Origin: Beta vulgaris subsp. vulgaris
Taxonomy: Eukaryota > Streptophyta > Magnoliopsida > Caryophyllales > Amaranthaceae
Assembly: GCF_026745355.1 (NCBI RefSeq)
Contig: NC_079205.1
Location: 33,114,950 to 33,178,949 of the forward strand
DNA: 64,000 nucleotides
Direction of reading: 5' to 3'
This document shows, one piece after another, positions 43,922 through 57,123 of this stretch. The translations under genes were made by a program, and so were the position numbers. Positions within the stretch are counted from its first letter, which is position 1, and every line of letters begins with the position of its first letter. Below the pieces are notes generated by a model, which saw nothing but the letters and a program-made list of their open reading frames with translations, was not told the DNA's origin and did no database searches.

Positions 43922-44700
43922 CACTACAAAAATGGGGGGATTTTAGCAGTAGTCAAAATTCGTTGCTATTTGCAGAAAATCCGTTGCTAACTAGATTTAG
44001 CAACAAATTAGAAACAAAAAATCATATTTCCTAAAAGGCTTCTTTCCATATGAGTTTAGCTACTAAATTCAAAATAATTTCGTGACTATCTTGCATCAAT
44101 GCTAATATGGTAGCTATATTCGTTGATATGTTGTGGGCATCTGTTGCCAACTCTAACAACAAATGATTGATGGTCGTTGCTGAAAGTGGTAACGGATTAT
44201 AAATTTGGTTTCTAAAATTAAGACCAGATCATTTACAATGGTTGCTAATATGGTAGCTATATTCGTTGATATGTTGTGGGCATCTGTTGCCAACTCTAAC
44301 AACAAATGATTGATGGTCGTTGCTGAAAGTGGTAACGAATTATAAATTTGGTTTCTAAAATTAAGACCAGATCATTTACAATGGTTGCTATAATAGCAAC
44401 ATCATATTAGTCTGGCTGTTGGAAATAACAATAAATTATTCACAATAGTTGCTAACAATAGCAACAAAATATTCACAATAGTTGCTTACAATAAGCAATA
44501 TGTTTACTGAAAATGGAAACAAAATATTTATTTTGTTTCTAATATTGGTAACAAATTATATATTTTGGTTGCAAACATTGACAACAAATTATGTATTTTA
44601 GTTCCTACGTCCACTACTAAAATTTGCAACAAATACTTTTTTGTTGCCATATTTAGCAACGAATTATGAAAATCATTGTTTCTTTTCAAATTAATTAACC
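43922..44700. repeat. CACTA-2 subterminal repeat region with 147-bp duplication
   Basis: The words gttgctaa, gttgctat and tagcaac(a) occur many times in both orientations, as expected of transposase-binding subterminal repeats. A block of about 147 bp, beginning gctaatatggtagctatatt near 44099, is repeated in tandem from about 44246, with only one or two changes seen. Confidence 0.75.
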
Positions 44701-44824
44701 CGCTTTTTTCGGTCAATTTTCGATTCTCAGACAAAAATCTAAAACTAAAAGTAAAACTTCTAGTACAACAATCATAACAAATAATAAAAACTTTAATCAA
44801 AAGCCGATTCATAGCCTAAAAATA

Positions 44825-45177
44825 GAAAAAAATGACGATAGAGGTCTCAACTTTGGGTGATAATTTTTAAAAGGTCTGAACTATTGATTAACCTGTGTAG
44901 GTCCCAACTTTAGGGGGTATTAACTTTTAGCGGGCCTTAGCGACTTGAAACTGGCTTAATAGGTCATAACTTGTAAAACTTGGGTCACACCAGAAGGGTC
45001 AATTGAGGGAGGCAAGTAGGAACTAGGTGAGATTTAAAAAAAAAATCATCAGTCTTAAGTCACCGAGGCCCGCTAAAAGTTAAGACCCCCTAAAGTTGGG
45101 ACCTACACAGGTTAATCAATAGTTCAAACCTTTTAAAAATTATTGCCCAAAGTTCAGACCTCTATTGCCAATTTTTA
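44825..45177. mobile_element. Long-TIR MITE (Mutator-like) with 10-bp direct repeat
   Basis: Arms of about 125 bp are inverted copies (agaggtctcaactttgggtg and agaggtctgaactttgggca on opposite strands). The direct repeat cctaaaaata flanks the element at 44815-44824 and 45178-45187. At 353 bp with no coding capacity it is a MITE; the class is inferred from the TSD length. Confidence 0.8.
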
Positions 45178-45270
45178 CCTAAAAATATAGTTTACAAAAT
45201 AACCAAACATCAAAACAATGTAATTTCTAATAATTATAGTTAAAAGATGAAAATGGAGATGATCCAAGGT

Positions 45271-47884
45271 TCAACGAAAAACTGCATTTTGAGTTAGGAA
45301 AAGAACTTGATCTTCTATAGTCTTTATAGCACTTGTTGTTTCATTAAGCTTTTTTGTTGTTTCTTCGAGCTTTGCCTTTTTCTCTTCAAGCTCCTTTGTT
45401 TGCTCCAAATTTTTGGAAGTTAGTTGCTCAACATGATTTTGCAAGTTAGTCACTAGCTCATTTCGCTCCTTTCTTGAACTTGGCTCATTATGTGGTTTCA
45501 CATAGTAGTTGTCAACAACACTCCCAAGACCAGATACCCTTCCATTTTTCCATCCACCTAAAGCTTCCAAAAGTAACTCTTCATCTGTTTTAGGATTCTC
45601 ATCTTCTAAGCTAGCATATTTCTTTTTCTGGAACTCATCCTGACAAAGGGTGAAGATATATAAATAACGCTTAACGCTCTTATGTTCTTAAAACAACCAG
45701 AACTACATTATCTTACTAAAGTAGGTACTCACACAAACTTTCTGTGATGTCTCGTCCACAAACTCTTTATTCTTATTAACATGATATTTTCTATATAACT
45801 CAGCTGCAGTAGGGACACACTTCAATTCTTTCTCCTAATCAAGTCCAGAAAATCACATAAAAATGTATTAGTATTATTTATCACTATATACAAAAATTTG
45901 CAAAAGTGTCTCCAAATTCTGCAATTTTTTATACTTATCTTCAAATATAGAAGTAGTATTTTTTATTCCATACAAATTGAACTTTTATTCTTCTACTAGA
46001 TAACAAATAAATAAAGGAATATCCAATGTGTAATATCCCTCCCAAAAAAAAAAACAGGAAAAAGATGTGCATATATAGATTATTGAGGATAAACATGCCC
46101 TGTAATGATTATATCCGTGTTGGATAGTGCTCTAGTTTGTCAAACTTATTTAGTGCAAGTGGAAACTCTAAGTCAAGAATAATTGTATCAACTGAAATAG
46201 CGATTCAAGTTCCATATTTCTAGTAAGTTAACTCTTATATATGGAACTATGGACTTTTTTGCAGTTCCACTACAACCCCCTGGAACAAACATATGGTGAA
46301 GCCAAAAGTAAAGTAGAGTGGTCATTGGTTCAAAAAACTCAATGCCGTGGATCCCAACATTGTGCAACTAACAAGTCCAATTACTACAACGTATGATGAT
46401 ACTTAATGCAATAGAGAAGATAAAACAAGTAAATAAAAAGTATATCTTTTCTCCCTCCTTAAACAATGGTAGCAAACTTAATTATCTCGTTATGTTAATA
46501 GTCTATTAAAAAAAATATTCTAATTATGATAATGGTCTATTAAACAAATATTATGATAATGGTATGGAGAATACTATTAATTTAATATCACAAGAAAACA
46601 TTAGATTTAAGCTAGTCTAATATGATGGTAAAAATAAAATAATGTGTTCGGAAGCCATGAAATAATAATTGTACTTGTCAGATATTTTTGTTGGATGGAG
46701 AGAAATTGATTTTTACTTGTTTTTATTTTCTTATTTTTATTTAAGCACCAACTAAATAAACAAAAAGTAGCGGAAGTTACTTTCCGAGTCCTTAGTAATA
46801 ACTTTGAAAGTTCACGTCCTTAACGATAATGTATGTCAAAGTTGAGGTCCTTATTATATACTTAACTCAAGAATTCATAAGCAATCGAGCTAAGCTACTT
46901 AATTTACTTAATACAACAATTTCTTAAACACAATAAATTCAAGGGAGTAAAGTGATAGAAGACAAACCAGTTCAATCCTAGTTTACTTAGTTGATTTAGA
47001 TCCTTGGCAGTGAATAAGAATTTTTTGTCCAGGCTTCTTTCTATTGAGAGAGTATTGGGTAGACTTCTTTTTGAAGACATCAGTTGCTCTAATAGCTGCA
47101 ATTCGTTTCTTAATGCTTGGGTGACACCATTTTGCACGATAACCTTTTACTTTAAACATCTTACACACTACTCCTGTTGGTCGCCTAGAACACTTCTGTT
47201 GCCATCCTTTCTTTACCATCTTCGCCATTGAAGGATCCCAGGAGAACTTAGCCTTTAATTGAGCATGAAAAGACAAACTATTAGTGAAATTTTAAGAGGA
47301 AGAACAAAAAACTTATGGGCGTGAAATTATAATTATAGAAAAAATTATTAAGTATCAAAATAAAAGTCACCTTGAAGGCTTTCCACCATACTCCCTTTGC
47401 ATGTTTGGGAACATTGGACCAATTGTTCCATGGTCCCACAAAATAAGTCATATATGAAGTTTGAACAACTGCATCAACAACTTCACGAGAGTGGAACCTA
47501 TTTCAGAAATACTTAGAACCGACAAATAAAATAAATATACTAAATAAGATCATTTACAAGTACTCACCATAGTCCCTCAGGTTTGTGCAAAATTTGAGTA
47601 GCCTCGGGATTACCCGTTTCATCTGGGAATTCAGCTTCCTCTTCATTTTCAGTAGTGTCTACGTCTAGATCGCCATCCCTCCCCTCCTCAATATGATTAG
47701 AGTTTTGCTCAATGGATTGTTCTTCATTCTGAGAGCTATTATGGACTTCCAAGGCAAAATCGGGGTTTTCATCTTGAGATGATTGTGAGATTGGCTGAGA
47801 AGGATTAACGATTCGAGGCCTAATGATAATTCTCCCATTGAGTCCACCTCGGCTTCTAACCATTCTCTCAATCAGCCTGCACAT
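45271..47884 (-). pseudogene. TNPA-like CACTA protein (Transposase_24 family), multi-exon
   Basis: Exon-like blocks on the minus strand: 47884-47571 (start MCRLIERMVRSRGG, end HKPEGLW before GTGAGT); about 47502-47371 (FHSREVVDAVVQTSY, WWKAFK before GTGA); 47276-46983 (AKFSWDPSMAKMVKKGWQQK, WCHPSIKKRI); about 45837-45733 (ELKCVPTAAELYRKYHVNKN, FVDETSQKV); and about 45640-45271 (ALGGWKNGRVSGLGSVVDNYY, then a coiled coil rich in K, E and L). This order is the plant Ptta/En/Spm transposase family, whose members bind subterminal repeats. About 1 kb of AT-rich intron-like sequence (45850-46980) holds no gene. Expression is not shown; junctions are partly inferred. Confidence 0.75.
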
Positions 47885-48055
47885 TAAAAAATCATGAAGG
47901 AAAGGTAAAAAGCACTATAACAACAATAAGTTTCTAACTGAAGATGGAGAAGGGTATATAACATAGGCTTTGGATTTAAACAATCAACTAATAGTCAAAC
48001 TTGAAATAAAGAATCACACAATATTTATTTAAATTGTTCCAATAAAAATAACAAG

Positions 48056-50157
48056 TCAAATATAAAATAAACTATTTTCATCTTCTTCTTCATCCTCATC
48101 ATCTTCCTCTAACTCGTCATCATCTTCTTCCTCTTCTTCTTGGTCCTCTTCCTCCTCTTCAGGGTCCTCTTCCTCCTCTTCTTGTTCATCTTCCACTTCC
48201 TCATATTCATGAGAAGAAAGCAGTTGAGCTTCTTCCTCACTCACTAGAACTTCTTGATCATTTCCTTGAAACTCGGATAACAATGGAGGATTTTCATTTT
48301 CATGTACTTGGAATGCCGTAGGCTCAGGTGCATCAATAGTTCCTCTTGACTTGATGTTAAAAACATACCACCATTGATTTCCTTCATTACTACTACTTGG
48401 ACAAGGAGCATAATAAACTTGCTCAGCTTGATGTGCTAGTACAAATGGGTCATACTTTGGATATCTCCTTAAATGATTTACCTCAACAAGATTGTACTTT
48501 TCATATATCCTAATACCATGTCCAATATCAAACCAATCACACTTAAACAACACTGTTGTATAACGCTTTCTTGCTCCAACATAAGTCAATCCACTTCTTG
48601 CAGAATGCCATAAAAATCTTTTCCTTGGGAACTTTTCACACAAATACCATATTTCATGGTTGACTTATTCTTTCCATACTCAAACGTATGAAAATGAAAT
48701 CCATTAATGTGATATTGCTTGAATTTTTGAACTCTTGTTAGTGGTCCAAATGATAATGAGCAAATAATATCATTATTGATGCCCTTTTCCCAATACCTAT
48801 AATAATAAGGGCAATATATCACTATCGTCATTGACTCGCATGATAAAAGTAGTATAATATATATTCATATAACATTTACTAATTAACTTACATATGCTTT
48901 GAACCAATTAGGATATTCATCTTCAGATTTGATCCAAACTTCTTCTAGACTTTGATAACCACGTCCTCTCATCATTTGTTCTTCAAATAAACTGTTAATT
49001 ATTTTAGTATCTTAATCTTTCTAAGACTTTACTTATATCATGAAATAAAAGAAATTTACCTTTCATATTGTTGTAGAATTTCGCAATTGATTAAAACATA
49101 TCGGTGAGCAACTTTGTAATCTTTTTCATCAAGGTAACAAAGTTGGCCTTGTGATGAACTATGCCCGATAGTAGAAGAAAATATCTCAGGTAAATCAGAG
49201 TGAAGGTCTAGTTCAATTATTAGCACATGTTGTCAATCCTAACTCTTTTACCTTGGAATCAACATCTTCTTCAAAATAAACGGAGCAAAAATTTGTTATC
49301 TCCTCAAGTAGGTATGCATTGCAAATTGAGCCTTCCACTTGAGCTTTATTGTCCACCTTCTTTTTTAAATGATATAGAAACCTAATTAAGGGTAAAATGA
49401 TTATTATCAATGACATATTTAATTTTTTTAAAAAAGTTAAAAAATAATTCAATAATGTTACCTCTCAAAAGGGTACATCCACCTATACTGAACCGATCCA
49501 CCAACTTTTGCCTCATAAGGTAAATGAACAGGGAGATGCTCCATAGAATTGGAAAAACCAGGTGGAAATATCCTCTCTAACTTGCAAATAATTTCAGGAA
49601 TATTCTCCTCTAAGCGCACCACATGATTAACTTTCAAGGTGGTCGAACAAAGATCTCTAAAGAATTGGCTCAATTTAGTGATAACATTCCACAAATTAAG
49701 AGGCAACAAGTCTTTAAAGACAAATGGAAGCAATCGTTGCATAGAAACATGACAATCATGACTTTCACACCGAATAACTTACGATCCTTCATATCGACGC
49801 ATCTACCTAAATTTGAAGCATATCCATCAGGAAACTTTAGTTTCTTCACCCATTCACAAATAAGTTTCCTTTTCTCCTTAGGCAACATAAAAAGAGAACT
49901 CGACTTTAGGATCTTCTTCCCCCCTTTAATATCAAGGACAACTTGAGTCTCCAATTTTCTTCGTTTACAATACACTTTTATTTCTTTTCTTGCTTTCAAA
50001 TCGTCTTTAGTTTTCCCCTTAACATCCATTATAGTGGTGAAAAACATTATCAAACACATTTTTCTTAATGTGCATGACATCAAGATTGTGACGTATCAAG
50101 AGTTTTCTCCAATATGGAAGCTCCCAAAAGACACTTTGCTTTGTCCAATGGTGTAAG
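48056..50157 (-). pseudogene. CACTA-2 TNP2-like transposase, C-terminal half
   Basis: From the Athila boundary the minus strand reads WTKQSVFWELPYW and NLDVMHIKKNVFDNV (end of the transposase core). A DUF4218 region follows (SHDCHVSMQRLLP-type, IICKLERIFPPGF, HLPVHLPYEAKVGGSVQYRW, about 49800-49213). Next come a linker (48831-48600) and a DUF4216 region (VLFKCDWFDIGHGIRIYEKY, HLRRYPKYDPFVLAHQAEQV). The protein ends in a long acidic tail of Glu/Asp runs to a stop at 48056. Frames change between blocks, partly from introns. Confidence 0.82.
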
Positions 50158-50162
50158 ATACC

Positions 50163-51582
50163 TGATGTGTCCAAGTTATCCGCCAATCTTAGGCGAATTT
50201 CGAGGCGTTTTTGGTGTCGGTACGAGCTTAGTGTCGGGATTTAGGAGAGATTTGACGTTAGGAGGTGTTGCCGGAGGATGTTGTGATTTGAGGAGTTTAG
50301 GAAGTAGTTTACATGATGGCACACTCGAGGGCCGATCTTAGCCCTCCGATCACTTTTTGTATCCCGGAGCCCTTGCTCGTTGTCCTTTATGATGCATCTT
50401 CCGAGTTTCGAGGTCCGTGGTTCGAGCTTCATTGTTGTTCGTCGCCCGAGGATTGATCACTTCAGTTCTACAGCTTCATGGCTTCCTCAAAAGCCAAGTT
50501 ATTTATTCTCTCCTTTTATTTTTTGATGCTTTGGATAGATTTGGGGCAGACGGCTCGTCGCGACCCGCGATCAGTGTCGCGAGTCGCGACCTTCCTATTG
50601 TCGCGAGTCGCGAGCTTTGTCGCGAGTCGCGACCTCTGCCGCTGCACTTTTTACTTTCTTTTCCTCCCTTGGAGGGAAAGGGGGTGGAGTGAGTTTTTTT
50701 AGTTTAGCTTTACTAGGAAAAAAATGGTAGAGAGAGAAAGAGAGTTCCATATGTTTCTTCTACTCTTCCTTATTAGATTTGTAATGAATTTCATGGATTT
50801 GCTAGCTTAAACTCCCATCTTGGATTTGGTTATTGAAGCTCTAATCTACTTGTGAGAACTTCTTACTCTCTATCTTCTTATGGTCATTGTGATGCTTCTT
50901 GTATGTATGTCCATGATATTTGCATAATCCTTGCTAGGAACGTTACTAGTATTGTTGTGTGAATCATCTAATGCTAGTTTTAGGTGCATAATCGGATTGT
51001 TGTGTTCCTAGCTCCATGTAGCATACTAGGTGTTTGATTAAATGCTGAACATTAATCTTGTGCACTTAGAGAAGCATAGCTTATTACTTGAATGTTGTTG
51101 CTTTAATAACATTAGTGATCCTATTGTGTTCCTCGTTTTTAATGCTACTTTACTTTGAACTTAAGTGCGATTCATTTGAGTTAATTCATAGTAAGAGCGG
51201 TTCAAACCACGCAGATCGTGTGTTAGACCACGATCTAGGAGGATAGAAGTATCGACTTCTCAATAGGTGACCATAGGAAAGGTTGAGGGTTAAGGTTTCG
51301 TGATCACAAAGTAGGTTAGGGTGGATGCTAACCGAGTCCAAGGCTTTTTATATTGTAATCTCTTCGTTGTTATATGTGAGTAGTTTAGATCACTTACATT
51401 GTTCCAAATCCCCCTATTCGGTTGCTTTGGCCTTAGTACATACTAGGGTTCTTGATTTGCTAATTTCCAATCAAGTTCATTTGCTCCCTGTGGATACGAT
51501 CCCTGCTTCCATTATACTTACTTAGTGTGCATGAAAGTAGGTTAATTATATTTGGTTAGGAGTACACGACAAACGCCTACCA
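50163..51582 (+). repeat. Athila 5' LTR
   Basis: A 1420-bp LTR begins tgatgtgtcc and ends acgcctacca. Near 50555-50632 it has a dense set of tcgcgagtcgcga palindromes. Open frames through it have no family motif. Confidence 0.95.
50555..50632. repeat. TCGCGA palindrome cluster in the 5' LTR
   Basis: Three copies of tcgcgagtcgcga occur, preceded by tcgcgacccgcga, within 78 bp. The cluster is repeated at 60933-61010 in the 3' LTR and, in inverted form (tcgcgactcgcga), at 57434-57552. Density of CpG is high. Confidence 0.85.
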
Positions 51583-51587
51583 AATTT

Positions 51588-51604
51588 TGGCGCCGTTGCC
51601 GGGG
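51588..51604 (+). other. Athila primer binding site (tRNA-Asp type)
   Basis: TGGCGCCGTTGCCGGGG lies five bases inside the 5' LTR. It is complementary to the 3' end of plant tRNA-Asp (CCCCGGCAACGGCGCCA, from memory), the usual Athila primer. Confidence 0.88.
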
Positions 51605-51669
51605 AGCAACGCATTACTTGTTTGTAATTAGTGAATTTTTATTCCTTAGGTTGTATTGCTTTGTAGTTT

Positions 51670-53010
51670 ATGGTTAATACTCGTGCTACTAACCAACATC
51701 CTTTGCAGTACGATCGAGATTTGGAATTAACTCTTTTCAGGTTGAGAAGAGAACGGCGTGAAAACTTTAAGGAGCTTCCTTTTGCTATCGAAATAGAAGA
51801 AGAGATGCCTCCGAGAGTCGAGCCACGCACATTGAAGGAGCTCACAGCTCCTAACCTTGATCAGCAACCTTTATGCATTACATTCCCACAAGAAGATGAA
51901 GGGGAAAATTTTGAGCTGAAATCGGGATTAATACATTTGCTTCCGACATTCTATGGGCTAAATGGTGAGGATCCGAATAAGCATCTTTCGGAGTTCCATG
52001 TGGTGTGTAGCAGCATGAAACCAAGTGGCGTGTCGGAAGAAAAGGTGAAACTCAAGGCATTTCCATTCTCATTAAAAGGTCGGCAAATGATTGGCTATAT
52101 TACCTTCCACCGGGTAGCATTTCTACGTGGGCTGATTTGAAAAAGGCTTTTCTCGAGCAATATTTCCGACTTCAATGTCTTCGGTGTTGAAAAAGGAGAT
52201 AAGCAACATCGAGCAAAAGAGTGATGAAACCTTTTATGAGTACTGGGCTAGATTCAGGAAGTTATGTGCTAGTTGTCCTTATCATGGCTATGCAGATGAA
52301 GACTTAGTGCTTTACTTCTATAATGGATTAAGTGGTGAAGATGCACGAATGGTTAATGCAGCAAGTGGAGGTTCAATTGTGAATAAAACTGCACAAGCTG
52401 CTAAAGATTTGATAAACGAGCTAGCTGAGGGCTCGAGACAATTCACTAGAAGATCAGGGCTCGTCGTATGGCTACCGAAAGTCCTGGAACTTCTAATTAG
52501 AGGATCAAGTGCAAGCATTGACATCTATGGTTCGGGAATTCATGACAAAAGACAAGAATACTCAACATGTGAAAGCTTGTGGCATTTGCTCTTTAAATCA
52601 TTCCACAGATTTTTGTCCTCATTTGCAGGAGGAAGCGAGTGAAGAGGTGAGGCGGCGGATTTCAGGGCCAAGGTTTTCAGAAGCGGTATGACCCATATTC
52701 CAATACATATAATCCTGGCTGGCGAGATCACCCCAATTTGAGATATGGTAATGTTTCGGGAAACCAGCAGGGACCGCACCAGTATAACCGTCCTCCACCT
52801 CCTTACCCGAGACACCAGGAGCAAGGAGCTCCACATTTTAGGCCACAAGGCCAAGTACAGGGACCGAGTACCAGCATGTCAACTGAAGATATGATTAATG
52901 CTTTAACTAAAAATGTGACTAACATGCAGGGAAATATGGTTCAATTTCAGGAGGAGACCCGATCGAGCATCAAGAATCTGGAGCAACAAATGAGTCAGGT
53001 TCTGGAGCAG
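51670..53010 (+). pseudogene. Athila gag
   Basis: The start MVNTRATNQHPLQYDRDLEL is followed by the Athila words RTLKELTAPN, FELKSGLIHLLPTFYGLNGE and DPNKHLSEFHVVCSSMKPSG. A frame change near 52100-52170 leads into QKSDETFYEYWARFRKLCAS and a CGICSLNHSTDFCP knuckle (CX2CX4HX4C). A further shift near 52690 leads into the C-terminal Gln-rich and coiled part (NMQGNMVQFQEETRSS). Gag would form the particle; here it is broken into three frames. Confidence 0.85.
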
Positions 53011-54300
53011 TGAGCCGATTAGAGGCGCGAGATTCGGGAAAGCTACCGTCTCAAACGGAGCTTAATCCGAAACAAAATGCAAGTGCAATCACTTTGAGGA
53101 GCGGAAAAGAGATAAAAGGAAGAGATAAAGAGGTCGAGGAGGAGATTGTTGTTTATAAGCCGGAGCCTGAGCCAGAACCAGAGCCCGAACCTGAGCCTTC
53201 CACATCTCATGAGAAGTCCAAGCAACCACCACCTCCACCACTTTATGAGCCAACTCCTCCTTTTCCAGAAGCACTGCGAGATACTCGGAAAAAAGAATGT
53301 GATCGTGATATTTATGAGACTTTCCGTAAGTGTGAGGTAAATATTCCCCTTTTGGATGCTTTAAAGCAAATTCCTAGGTATGCTAAATTTCTTAAAGAAA
53401 TGTGTACAACAAAAAGGAAACAAAGGTTAAGGGGAGCCCAAAAGGTAAAGGTTAGCGAGCATGTCTCTGCCATGTTCCAAAAGGCACTTCCTCCGAAGTG
53501 CAGTGATCCGGGCATGTTCGCTATCCCTTGCGTGATTGGGAACACCACATTTCCTAGGGCTATGCTAGATTTAGGGGCTTCGATTAATGTTATTCCATAT
53601 TCTTTGTATGAGTCTTTAAAACTAGGCACCCTACATGAAACTGGTGTTGTGATTCAGTTAGCTGACCGCTCTAATGCTTACCCGAAAGGGATAGTAGAAG
53701 ACGTGTTGGTTAAGGTCGATAAGTTAATCTTTCCTGCTGACTTTTATGTTTTAGATATGGAGCATGACAAGCACGCTACTCCTATTTTGTTAGGAAGGCC
53801 ATTTCTAAAAACTGCTAGAACAAAAATTGATGTGCATAGTGGATGTCTTACGATGGAATTTGATGGAAGCCTTGTAGAGTTTAACATCTACGATTCCATG
53901 AAATTCCCGAGAGATGACCACTCTTGTTACTCCATAGATGTCATTGATTCATATTCGCAGGATGTTTTCGATATAGGTGGAGAAGATTCTTTGCAGGTAG
54001 CTCTTGAACATAGCTTGGAAGGAAATGATGTTGAGTATGTTTTAAGTGCTAACTTGCAGGAAACAGTCCAGGCTTTGGAGGAACATGTGACTTTTCCACT
54101 CGTTCCTTCCTTTGTGGGTCCTTTGCCTTTGACTATCCCTCCGGGGAAGCTTTTACCATCTATTTTGCAGGCACCCGTAGTTGAGCTGAAATCATTGCCT
54201 GAGCATTTGAAGTATGCATTCCTTGGAGATGGAGATACACTACCGGTGATTATATCAAGCAAGCTCTCCCAGGAACAGGAAAGAAAACTCATCGAGGTGC
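53010..54300 (+). pseudogene. Athila protease region
   Basis: A charged linker with an EPEPEPEPEP run is followed by SASALRSG-type ITLRSGKEI and the aspartic protease. The active-site word is AMLDLGASINVIPYSLYESL, DLGAS being the Athila form of D(T/S)GA. LGRPFLKTARTKIDVHSG follows. This 499-codon frame is the longest intact one in the element and runs on into the RT N-terminus to 54509. Confidence 0.85.
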
Positions 54301-54369
54301 TAAAAGAGCATAAGGAGGCGATCGGGTGGACTATAGCAGATATCAAGGGAATAAGCCCAACCACTTGCA

Positions 54370-55950
54370 TGCACCGGATTTTGTTGGAGGATGATGCAAA
54401 GCCCGTGCGACAGCCTCAAAGGCGGCTTAACCCACCTATGATGGAGGTGGTAAAAGCCGAGATTCTGAAACTTCTCCAATCTGGTATGATTTTTCCAATT
54501 TTTCGATAGCAAATGGGTTAGTCCGACCCAAGTTGTTCCAAAGAAGTCTGGAGTCACAGTTGTAGAGAACAAAGATGGTGTCTTAGTTCCCACCCGTGTC
54601 CAAAATGGGTGGCGAGTCTGCATTGATTACCGTAGGCTTAACGCGGTAGGAAGGATCATTTTCCATTGCCTTTTATTGACCAGATGCTTGAGAGATTAGC
54701 TGGTCATGCTTATTATTGCTTCCTAGATGGATATTCTGGATATTTTCAGGTGGCCATAGCGCCGGAGGATCAGGAGAAAACAACCTTCACGTGTCCTTTT
54801 GGCACGTTTGCTTACCGGAGGATGTCTTTTGGACTATGCAATGCCCCTGCGACTTTTCAGAGGTGTATGGTAAGTATCTTTTCAGAATATATGGAGCGAT
54901 TTGTCGAAGTTTTCATGGATGATTTTACCGTGCATGGAAACTCCTTTGAAAATTGCTTGGAGCACTTGACTATGGTTTTGAAACGATGTATTGAAACTAA
55001 CCTTGTGCTTAATTCTGAAAAGTGTCATTTCATGGTTGAGCAGGGAATTGTGTTAGGTCATGTGTCTCTGTGAAGGGTATAGAAGTTGATAAGGCAAAAA
55101 TTGATACTATTCAGTCCTTACCTTACCCTACTAATGTGCGAGAAATCCGTTCTTTTCTTGGTCATGCAGGTTTTTACCGCAGGTTTATAAAAGATTTCTC
55201 GAAGATTTCATCTCCTCTTTGCAGGTTGTTACAAAAAGATGTAGAGTTTGTGATGGATGAAGCATGTAAGAAGGCATTCGAGAATTTGAAGGGGAGGCTA
55301 GTTTCGGCTCCTATCATTCAACCTCCAGATTGGTCCCTTCCATTTGAGATTATGTGTGATGCAAGCGACTATGCCGTAGGTGCAGTGCTAGGACAAAGAG
55401 TTGGAAGGGTGCCACATGCCATCTATTATGCTTCTATGACACTAAATGAGGCACAGCGTAATTACTCCACGACTGAGAAGGAGTTGTTAGCTGTGGTGTT
55501 TTCACTGGAAAAATTCCGATCCTATTTGCTCGGGACGAAAGTAATTGTTTTCACTGACCATGCAGCTCTCCGTCATTTAATGGCGAAGAAAGAAGCCAAA
55601 CCTAGGCTAATTCGGTGGATTCTCTTATTGAGCGAGTTTGATTTGGAAGTTCGAGACAAGAAAGGAACTGAGAACTTGGTTGCAGACCATTTGAGTCGAT
55701 TGGTATCCTCTTATGATCTAGAACCAAGTTCGGAGAAGCCATGGCAAGAGCCTATTCGGGAAGAGTTTCCAGACGAGCAATTGATGGTCCTAGGATGCTT
55801 ACACCCATGGTATGCCGATATTGTCAATTTTCTTGTTTCTAACTGTTTTCCTCCTCATTTTTCCAAGGCACAGAAAGATAAGCTCAAGAGCGATGCCAAG
55901 CATATGTATGGGACGAGCCTTATCTCTGGAAGCACTGTGCAGATCAAATA
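54370..55950 (+). pseudogene. Athila reverse transcriptase and RNase H
   Basis: RT blocks include RRLNPPMMEVVKAEILKLL, after a shift WVSPTQVVPKKSG and WRVCIDYRRLN, then FLDGYSGYFQVAIAPEDQEK, SFGLCNAPATFQRCM and catalytic FMDD (VFMDDFTVHG). After another shift at about 55070, [19 protein letters not shown] leads into RNase H with [28 protein letters not shown] and [12 protein letters not shown]. It ends with [10 protein letters not shown]. At least three frame breaks prevent a continuous product. Confidence 0.88.
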
Positions 55951-57123
55951 GTAAGGAGATGTATTCCTGATGAAGAGGTGATTCTATCCTTACCTTTTGT
56001 CATTCCCATGCATGTGGAGGTCATTTTGGAGCAAAAAGGACAGCACGAAAGGTATTGGAATGTGGTTTTTATTGGCCGAGTCTTCATAGGGATGCATTTC
56101 ATTTCTGCAAATCTTGTGATAATTGTCAAAGGGTCGGGAATATATCCCAAAGAAATGAAATGCCTCAAAGTGCGGTTTTATACTGTGAAATCTTTGATGT
56201 GTGGGGCATTGACTTTATGGGACCTTTCCCGACCTCTTTTGGTTTCATGTACATTCTTTTAGCAGTGGATTATGTATCAAAATGGGTGGAGGCTAAGGCC
56301 ACTCGTACTTGCTAAAGTGGTTGCAGATTTTGTCAAATCTAACATATTTTGCAGATTTGGAATTCCAAGAGCATTGATTAGTGACAAGGGAACCCATTTT
56401 TGCAATCGAACCATTGGTGCACTGCTAAAAAAATATCATGTGACTCACAAGACCTCAACGGCCTACCATCCACAAACAAATGGCCAGGCGGAGGTATCTA
56501 ATCGAGAAATCAAATCGATCTTGGAAAAAACGGTGAATCCAAGTAGGAAGGATTGGAGCTTGCGATTGGAAGACGCATTATGGGCATATAGGACAGCTTA
56601 TAAAACCCCCATTGGTATGTCACCATACCGATTGGTGTTTGGAAAGCCATGTCACCTTCCAGTAGAGCTTGAGCACAAAGCATACTGGGCCGTCAAAAAC
56701 TTCAACATGGCCCTGGATGAAGCTGGATTGCACCGGAAGTTACAATTGCAAGAGTTGGAGGAGATAAGGAACGAGGCCTATGAGAACGCGGCAATTTATA
56801 AAGCAAGGACTAAGGCTTGGCATGATAAGCTGATTATAAGAAAAGAGTTCAAGGTGGGCCAAAAGGTCCTCTTGTTTCAGTCCCGCCTACGTCTTTTTCC
56901 AGGAAAATGCGTTCTAGGTGGATCGGGCCATTCATTGTTAGAAAGTGTTTCCACATGGAGCTGTGGAAATCCAAAGTGAAGCCACATCAAAAATTTTGAA
57001 GGTAAATGGCAGCGGCTTAAGCCATACTTTGAAGGATTCAAGCAAGTTGGAGCCGAGGATGTTCCTCTCGTGACCCGGACTATGGTTAGGCCATATGGTT
57101 GTAAGTCGTGTCGACGACGGTAA
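55951..57123 (+). pseudogene. Athila integrase
   Basis: The zinc-binding [14 protein letters not shown] is at about 56110. Catalytic residues sit in [10 protein letters not shown] (first Asp), [12 protein letters not shown] (second Asp) and [12 protein letters not shown] (Glu); all three are present, unlike RE2. The frame changes near 56040 and 56310 and again near 56900. The C-terminus QRLKPYFEGFKQVGAE ends at TAA 57121-57123. Confidence 0.85.

Noticed and set aside
50241..50702. Genes inside the Athila LTRs
   Set aside because: Identical frames occur in both LTRs and carry no domain; ordinary LTR sequence.
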